Below the pieces are notes generated by a model. That model did not search any database, was not told the DNA's origin, and was given only the letters and a program-made list of their open reading frames with translations. From Neoroseomonas alkaliterrae (GTDB taxonomy: Bacteria > Pseudomonadota > Alphaproteobacteria > Acetobacterales > Acetobacteraceae), in NCBI RefSeq assembly GCF_014199195.1, contig NZ_JACIJE010000005.1, forward strand, positions 186,001-250,000: DNA of 64,000 bases. The letters are read 5' to 3'. Below, one piece after another: positions 59,214 through 64,000 of the stretch. The position numbers and the translations under genes were made by a program. How positions within the stretch are numbered: the first letter of the stretch is position 1; every line of letters begins with the position of its first letter.

Positions 59214-59878
59214 GGCGCGGCCCCGGCCAGCCAGGCCTCGGCCGCCGCCTGCTCGGCCGCGCGCTTGGTCTCGCCCGCGCCTTCCGCCTCCCGCCCGCCG
59301 GCGGCGACGCTGACGACGAAGAGCGGCGCATGCGACGGCCCGCTCGATGAGACCAGCCGGTATTCGGGCAGGCCGAGCCCGCGCCCGAGCGTGTATTCCT
59401 GCAGCCGGTTCTTGGCCGAGACGGGCGGCTTGGCGTCCGCCCCGATCAGCCCGGCCCAGTGGCGGCGGATCACGGCGCGCGCCGCCGGCAGCCCGCCGTC
59501 GCGGTAGATCGCGCCGAGCAAAGCCTCCATCGCATCGGCCAGCACGGTCTGGCGCGCGCGCAGCCCGGCGCGCTCCTCCCCGGGCGGGACGCGGATCTCC
59601 GCCTCGAGGCCCAGCGCCTCGCCCACGCGCGCGAGCGTCTCCCAGGCGACCAGCGCCGAGAGGCGCCGCGTCAGGCTCCCCTCGCGCTCGGCGGGGAAGC
59701 GCTCGATCAGCCATTCCGCCATCACGAGGCCGAGCACGCGGTCGCCGAGGAACTCCAGCCTCTCGTTGGAATCGAGCTGCCCGGCGCGGGCATCGGCCGC
59801 GCTGCGATGGGTCAGCGCCTGCGCGAGCAGGGCGGGGTCGGCGAAGGCGTGGCCGAGGCGCTCCTCGATCGGGCTCAT
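59210..59878 (-). CDS. rnc: Ribonuclease III
   Basis: This 222-residue enzyme has the signature NERLEFLGDRVLG at 38-50 with the catalytic acidic residues, a second acidic helix DAMEALLGAIYRDGG near 115, and a C-terminal double-stranded RNA-binding domain (about 150-218). It matures rRNA and some mRNAs. Both of its ends overlap neighbours by ATGA (lepB upstream, era downstream), a tightly coupled lepB-rnc-era unit. Confidence 0.96.
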   Translation of the reverse strand: MSPIEERLGHAFADPALLAQALTHRSAADARAGQLDSNERLEFLGDRVLGLVMAEWLIERFPAEREGSLTRRLSALVAWETLARVGEALGLEAEIRVPPGEERAGLRARQTVLADAMEALLGAIYRDGGLPAARAVIRRHWAGLIGADAKPPVSAKNRLQEYTLGRGLGLPEYRLVSSSGPSHAPLFVVSVAAGGREAEGAGETKRAAEQAAAEAWLAGAAP

Positions 59879-60651
59879 CGCACGGCGGTGAAGAGGCGGC
59901 TCCAGCGAATGGCGAAGGGCCAGCCCCAGACCTCCCACCAGGCCGCCGAGCCGTCCACGGAGAAGAAGATGAACTCCGCGCGGCCCACGAGGTTCTCGAC
60001 CGGGATGAAGCCGACCGCGTTCATCGCCCGCGAATCGAGGCTGTTGTCGCGGTTGTCGCCCATGGCGAAGACATGGCCCTCGGGCACGCGGAACTCGGGC
60101 GTGTTGTCGAAGGGCCCGTCGTCGGTGGCTTCGAGGATCTGGTGCGAGACGCCGGGCTGGCCGTCGAGCGCGGGCAGCGTCTCGAGGAAGCGGCGGACGG
60201 TCATGCGCGGCCCGTCCCCTTCCACCGTGAAGGGCCCGAGGCTGTCGCGCCGCACCGCCTGGCCGTTGATGTGCAGGATGCCCCCGCGGACCTGGATGCG
60301 GTCCCCGGGCAGGCCGACGATGCGCTTGATGTAGTCCGTGCTGCCGTCGCGCGGCAGCTTGAACACCGCGACATCGCCGCGCCGCGGCAGGGCGCCGAAG
60401 ATGCGGCCGGAGAACAGGTTCGGGCTGAAGGGCAGCGAGTGCCGCGAATAGCCGTAGGAATACTTCGAGACGAAAAGGTAGTCCCCCACCAGCAGCGTCG
60501 GGATCATGGAGCCGGAGGGGATGTTGAACGGCTCGAAGGCGACCGTGCGGATGCCGATCGCGATCAGCGCCGCATAGACGATGGTCTTGATGCTCTCCAG
60601 CCAGCCGCCGGACTTCTTCTTCGCCATGGTGCTGTAGGACGGCCTGGTCAT
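59875..60651 (-). CDS. lepB: Signal peptidase I
   Basis: This 258-residue membrane peptidase has one N-terminal membrane segment (about 22-38) and the Ser/Lys dyad Ser48 in PSGSMIPTL and Lys109 in DYIKRIVGLPGD. GDNRDNSLDSRA lies near residue 195. It cleaves leaders of exported proteins on the periplasmic side of the inner membrane. An ATG at residue 9 (MAKKKSGG) is an alternative start. A 61-base gap separates it from acpS upstream. Confidence 0.95.
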   Translation of the reverse strand: MTRPSYSTMAKKKSGGWLESIKTIVYAALIAIGIRTVAFEPFNIPSGSMIPTLLVGDYLFVSKYSYGYSRHSLPFSPNLFSGRIFGALPRRGDVAVFKLPRDGSTDYIKRIVGLPGDRIQVRGGILHINGQAVRRDSLGPFTVEGDGPRMTVRRFLETLPALDGQPGVSHQILEATDDGPFDNTPEFRVPEGHVFAMGDNRDNSLDSRAMNAVGFIPVENLVGRAEFIFFSVDGSAAWWEVWGWPFAIRWSRLFTAVR

Positions 60652-60712
60652 GGGGTTGCGCGCGCGCCTTGTGGCACGGGCGCCGCTCTCGCGCCAGAAG
60701 GCGATTCGCAGG

Positions 60713-61120
60713 TCAAGGCAGGGGCACCGCGGTGATCACCACCATGGCCTGGGCGTAGGGGAACTCGTCGGTCATGGTCAGCGCCACCTCGGCCCGGTGG
60801 CCGGGGGGCGTGATGGCCGCGAGGCGCGCCGCCGCCCCGCCCGTCATGTGCAGCGTCGGCTGGCCGGAGGGCAGGTTCACCACCCCGAGATCCCGCCAGA
60901 ACACCCCGGCGCGGAAGCCGGTGCCAAGGGCCTTCGACGCCGCCTCCTTCGCCGCGAAGCGCTTCGCGTAGGTGGCGGTGCGGATGCGTTCGGCCCGCCG
61001 CTCGGCCTTGGCGCGCTCGATGGGGGTGAAGATGCGTTCGAGGAAACGGTCCCCGTGGCGGGCGATGGTCTTCTCGATGCGCCGGATGTCCAGCACGTCC
61101 GAGCCGATGCCGATGATCAT
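60713..61120 (-). CDS. acpS: Holo-[acyl-carrier-protein] synthase
   Basis: This 135-residue enzyme has [14 protein letters not shown] at the start, with the Mg-binding Asp8, and the second signature [15 protein letters not shown] with Glu59. It transfers phosphopantetheine from CoA to ACP. Its ATG overlaps the stop of rsh by ATGA. A longer upstream reading frame is discarded since the family starts exactly at MIIGIGSD. Confidence 0.95.
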   Translation of the reverse strand: MIIGIGSDVLDIRRIEKTIARHGDRFLERIFTPIERAKAERRAERIRTATYAKRFAAKEAASKALGTGFRAGVFWRDLGVVNLPSGQPTLHMTGGAAARLAAITPPGHRAEVALTMTDEFPYAQAMVVITAVPLP

Positions 61121-63393
61121 CCGCGCGCCCTCTCGACCTGCGTGACGCCCGGGCAGGCGCGCAGCGCGGCGAGGATGGAAGCGAGATGGCCGGTGTCGCG
61201 CACCTCGACATCCACCAGCACCTCGCACCATTCGCCGGAGCGGTTGACGATGCGCAGGCTGTTCACCGCCCCCTCCTGGCGCGCGATCGCGGTGGTCAGG
61301 CCGGCGAGCGCGCCGGCGTTGTTCTCGGCCGTCAGCTCGATGCGCCCGACATGGCCGCCGCGCGCCCCGCCGTCATATTCCCAGTCCACGTCGATGAAGC
61401 GTTCGGGCGTGGCCGCGAAGGCCTCGAGCCCGTGGCAGTCGTTCTTGTGGATGGTCACGCCGCGCCCGGTCGTGACGATGCCCACGATCCTGTCGCCCGG
61501 CAGCGGGTGGCAGCAGCCGGCGAAATGCACCGCCATGCCGGCGACGAGGCCGGTGACGCCCATCGCCGCCTCGCGCCGCGCGGCGGGGCGCTCGGCCTTG
61601 CCCGGCGTCAGCGTCGGCCCCGCACCGAGGCGGCCGCGCGGGCGCGCGAGCGGCATCTGGTCCACGCTGCGCGCGGGGGCGCGAAGCTCGGGCACCGCGG
61701 CGTGCAGCACCTCGCGCGGGGAGATGTTGCCCGCGGCCACCGCGATGCACAGCGTCTCGAAATCCGGCTGCTTCAGCGGCTTGAGCGCGGGCTCGGCGAT
61801 CTTCTCGCTGAAGTCGAGCCCCGCGGCGCGGAAGGCCTTGGCGATGGCCGCGCGGCCTTCCTCCTTCTGCTCGGCGCGCTGGCGGGCATGGACGAAGCGG
61901 CGGATGCGCGCGCGCGCCTTGCCGGTGACGACGAAGCGTTCCCAGGCCGGGTTGGGCGTGCCGCCGCGGGCGGTGATGATCTCGACCTGGTCGCCGTTCT
62001 CGAGCGTGTGGCGCAGCGGCACGATCTTGCCGTTGACCTTCGCACCCACCGTGTTGTCGCCGACCTGGCTGTGCACCTGGTAGGCGAAATCGACCGGCGT
62101 CGCGCCGCGCGGCAGTTCGATCAGGTCGCCCTTGGGTGTGAAGCAGAAGACCTGGTCGCGGTGCAGTTCGAGCTTGGTGTGCTCGAGGAACTCCTGCGGC
62201 TCGGCGGCGGATTCCAGGATCTCGAGCAGGTCGCGCACCCAGGGGTAGCGCTTGCGGTCCCGCGCGGCCTGCTCGCCCTGCTTGTAGACCCAGTGGGCCG
62301 CGACGCCGAACTCGGCGACCTCGTGCATCTCGCGCGTGCGGATCTGCACCTCGATCTTGGCGTTGCGGCGCTCGGGCACGGTCACGCCGGTGTGCAGCGA
62401 CTGGTAGCCGTTGGTCTTGGGCGTGCTGATCCAGTCCTTGAAGCGCCCGGGCACCACGCGATAGGCGGAATGGATGGCGCCGAGCGCGGCGTAGCAGTCG
62501 TGCTTGTCCTTCACGATGACGCGGAAGGCCATGATGTCCGAAAGCTGCTCGAACGCCACGTTCTTGCGCTGCATCTTGAGCCAGATCGAGTAGGGCGACT
62601 TCTCGCGCCCCTGCACCTCGATGGCCTCGACGCCGGCCTCGCGCAGCACGCGCCTGAGATCCTGCTCGATCTCCTCGATCAGGTCCGCCCCCTGGCCGCG
62701 CAGATAGGTCAGGCGCGCGGCGATGGTCTGCCAGGCATCCGGGTTCATCTCCCGGAAGGCAAGCGTCTCGAGCTCGGTCTTGAGCGCGTCCATGCCGATG
62801 CGCTCGGCGAGCGGGGCGTAGATCTCGAGCGTCTCGCGCGCGGTCTTGCGGCGCTTCTCGGGGCTGCCCTTGGCGCCGAGGGTGCGCATGTTGTGCAGCC
62901 GGTCGGCGAGCTTGACGAGCAGGACGCGGATGTCCTCGCTCATCGCCAGCACCAGCTTGCGGAAGTTCTCCGCCTGCTTGGTGCGCTCGGACTGCAGCTC
63001 GAGGCGCGTCAGCTTGGTGACGCCGTCCACGAGGCGCGCGACTTCCTTGCCGAAGCGCTTCTCGAGCTCGGGCAGGGTGACGCCGGTGTCCTCCACCGTG
63101 TCGTGCAGCAGGGCGGTGGCGATGGTGGCGGCGTCGAGCCGGTAGCCCGCGAGGATCTCGGCCACCGCGAGGGGATGGACGATGTAGGGCTGCCCGTCCT
63201 CGCGCTTCTGCGGCGCGTGGGCCTCGGCGGCCAGCGCGTAGGCGTCCTCGATCAGGCGGCGGTCGGCGCGCGGGTCGTAGGCGGCGACCTTGGCCGCGAG
63301 CTCGGTGCCGGGGCTCGTCGCCTCCTGGGTGCGCAGCCCCTCGGGGGCCAGCGCGGGGCCGGTTGCTCGGGTGCCGCCGGCGCCCTGGCCCAT
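61117..63393 (-). CDS. rsh: Bifunctional (p)ppGpp synthetase/hydrolase (RelA/SpoT family)
   Basis: This 758-residue protein has the full order. The hydrolase HD domain (about 45-200) includes HDTVEDT and [12 protein letters not shown]. The synthetase domain has YPSIWLKMQ-like [12 protein letters not shown] and [16 protein letters not shown] follows with [21 protein letters not shown], and a C-terminal ACT domain has [18 protein letters not shown]. It makes and degrades (p)ppGpp, the single long Rsh usual in alphaproteobacteria. The start ([12 protein letters not shown]) has a poorly conserved leader, so a downstream start is possible. It follows rpoZ by 12 bases and overlaps acpS. Confidence 0.95.
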   Translation of the reverse strand: MGQGAGGTRATGPALAPEGLRTQEATSPGTELAAKVAAYDPRADRRLIEDAYALAAEAHAPQKREDGQPYIVHPLAVAEILAGYRLDAATIATALLHDTVEDTGVTLPELEKRFGKEVARLVDGVTKLTRLELQSERTKQAENFRKLVLAMSEDIRVLLVKLADRLHNMRTLGAKGSPEKRRKTARETLEIYAPLAERIGMDALKTELETLAFREMNPDAWQTIAARLTYLRGQGADLIEEIEQDLRRVLREAGVEAIEVQGREKSPYSIWLKMQRKNVAFEQLSDIMAFRVIVKDKHDCYAALGAIHSAYRVVPGRFKDWISTPKTNGYQSLHTGVTVPERRNAKIEVQIRTREMHEVAEFGVAAHWVYKQGEQAARDRKRYPWVRDLLEILESAAEPQEFLEHTKLELHRDQVFCFTPKGDLIELPRGATPVDFAYQVHSQVGDNTVGAKVNGKIVPLRHTLENGDQVEIITARGGTPNPAWERFVVTGKARARIRRFVHARQRAEQKEEGRAAIAKAFRAAGLDFSEKIAEPALKPLKQPDFETLCIAVAAGNISPREVLHAAVPELRAPARSVDQMPLARPRGRLGAGPTLTPGKAERPAARREAAMGVTGLVAGMAVHFAGCCHPLPGDRIVGIVTTGRGVTIHKNDCHGLEAFAATPERFIDVDWEYDGGARGGHVGRIELTAENNAGALAGLTTAIARQEGAVNSLRIVNRSGEWCEVLVDVEVRDTGHLASILAALRACPGVTQVERARG

Positions 63394-63405
63394 GCGCGCG
63401 CGCCC

Positions 63406-63798
63406 TTAGCGCTTGCCGCCCAGTTCCGCGGCGATGGCGGCCTCGAGATCGTCGGGCGAGAGGTCCTCGGACGCGGCCTCGGGCAGCGTCTCCTCCTGGA
63501 CTTCCATGATGCCGAAGATGTTCTCGTCGGTGGCGACGATGTCGATGACCTCCTCCTCGGCCGGCTCGGGCTCCGGCGCGCGGCTGAGGGACTTGATCAG
63601 GTCCTGCTCCAGCGCGGCGAGGTCCACCTTCTCCTCCGCGATCTCGCGCAGGGCCACGACCGGGTTCTTGTCGTTGTCGCGCTCGACCTCGATCGCCTCG
63701 CCGCGGCTGATGTTGCGCGCCCGCTGGGCCGCGAGCAGCACGAGCTCGAAGCGGTTGGGGACCTTCTCGATGCAGTCTTCGACGGTGACGCGCGCCAT
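63406..63798 (-). CDS. rpoZ: RNA polymerase omega subunit
   Basis: This 130-residue protein begins [28 protein letters not shown], the omega-subunit signature (given here in pieces: [15 protein letters not shown] and [11 protein letters not shown]). It ends in an acidic Glu-rich tail, longer than in E. coli (91 residues), as in other Rhodospirillales. It aids assembly and ppGpp response of RNA polymerase, which makes its position 12 bases upstream of rsh apt. GGAG lies just before the ATG. Confidence 0.93.
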   Translation of the reverse strand: MARVTVEDCIEKVPNRFELVLLAAQRARNISRGEAIEVERDNDKNPVVALREIAEEKVDLAALEQDLIKSLSRAPEPEPAEEEVIDIVATDENIFGIMEVQEETLPEAASEDLSPDDLEAAIAAELGGKR

Positions 63799-63910
63799 GG
63801 AGGCTCCAATGGGTAGAGGGGCGCGCGGCTTGGGGGCCGTGCGCCCTGGTCTGTCCGGTAACCTCCCCACATAGACAGCGCCGCGCTGCGGTGCAAGATG
63901 CCGGCAGCCC

Positions 63911-64000
63911 TCAGCCCTGCCCGGCCGCGCCGAGGCGGCGGATCTCCTGGCCCTCCACACCGCCGAGCAGCGCCTCCACCGGCAGGCCGAGGGCCGGATG
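63911..64000 (-). CDS. C-terminal end of a probable folK (2-amino-4-hydroxy-6-hydroxymethyldihydropteridine pyrophosphokinase), cut by window edge
   Basis: Only the last 29 codons and a TGA stop are visible. They read [18 protein letters not shown] followed by [11 protein letters not shown]. The HP-x-L-G-x5-ALL pattern matches the C-terminus of alphaproteobacterial FolK, which typically precedes rpoZ in this order. Both arguments are recalled family knowledge, and the fragment alone would not be decisive. Confidence 0.55.
   Translation of the reverse strand, partial: HPALGLPVEALLGGVEGQEIRRLGAAGQG

Noticed and set aside
61186..63816. An 876-codon plus-strand frame across rsh and rpoZ
   Set aside because: It is a shadow of rsh, whose HD, synthetase, TGS and ACT domains are clear on the minus strand.

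Overview
This 64 kb window is chromosomal DNA of a very GC-rich Alphaproteobacterium, most likely a member of the Acetobacteraceae (Roseomonas-like). That placement is inference. It rests on base composition, on the alphaproteobacterial order folK-rpoZ-rsh-acpS-lepB-rnc-era-recO at the right end, on a Mg-type HemB, and on the mix of Bug-type binding protein, CoA transferase, GMC oxidoreductase and homogentisate genes. There are no rRNA genes, insertion sequences, prophage genes or CRISPR arrays. One tRNA gene (elongator tRNA-Met) is present. Coding density is high, and many gene pairs overlap by ATGA or TGATG, which indicates translational coupling.

Layout. 0-2.3 kb: end of a Dpp/Opp-type peptide ABC transporter operon, a stand-alone Lrp/AsnC ligand-binding domain and a small lipoprotein. 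2.3-8.3 kb: amidase, macro-domain protein, cytoplasmic gamma-glutamyltransferase, CsaA-like protein, xanthine phosphoribosyltransferase and a CorC/HlyC-type membrane protein. 8.4-10.5 kb: an AT-rich promoter-like patch, a small helical protein, and a 2-keto-3-deoxygluconate kinase/aldolase pair. 10.5-16.2 kb: a surface-glycan block (Caps_synth-like glycosyltransferase, sulfotransferase, unknown protein, GT2, and a large GT4-like protein with an unassigned C-terminal half). 16.4-19.1 kb: metY and hemB with a small follower. 19.1-27 kb: a Tat-exported sulfide:quinone oxidoreductase-like flavoprotein with a small membrane protein, an SDR, an alpha/beta hydrolase, a CaiB/BaiF CoA transferase, a Bug receptor, an aldehyde dehydrogenase and a lipoprotein. 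27-35 kb: a 1156-residue protein with a duplicated hydrolase-like domain followed by TPR-like repeats, a penicillin acylase, the Bpt leucyltransferase and a PEP-CTERM-like protein. 35-40 kb: GMC oxidoreductase, MetE-core protein, LigI-like hydrolase and homogentisate dioxygenase. 40-44.6 kb: NAD-linked formate dehydrogenase (alpha subunit plus a fused gamma/beta subunit). 44.6-50.8 kb: tRNA-Met, mnmA, tenA, ferredoxin, two cysteine desulfurases, iscR and a divergent hydrolase. 51.3-57.5 kb: site-2 protease with CBS domains, anmK, tyrS, parC and a small membrane protein. 57.5-64 kb: recO, era, rnc, lepB, acpS, rsh, rpoZ and the tail of a probable folK, all on the minus strand.

The most unusual non-coding signal is a dispersed family of paired palindromes (three copies, near 2.2, 30.8 and 51.2 kb). 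Two copies share a nearly identical linker of about 28 bp. In those two the outer edge of the second palindrome supplies the stop codon of the adjacent minus-strand gene. The most unusual proteins are the duplicated hydrolase/TPR protein, in which the second hydrolase copy has lost its Ser and His, and the GT4-like protein with an unassigned half.
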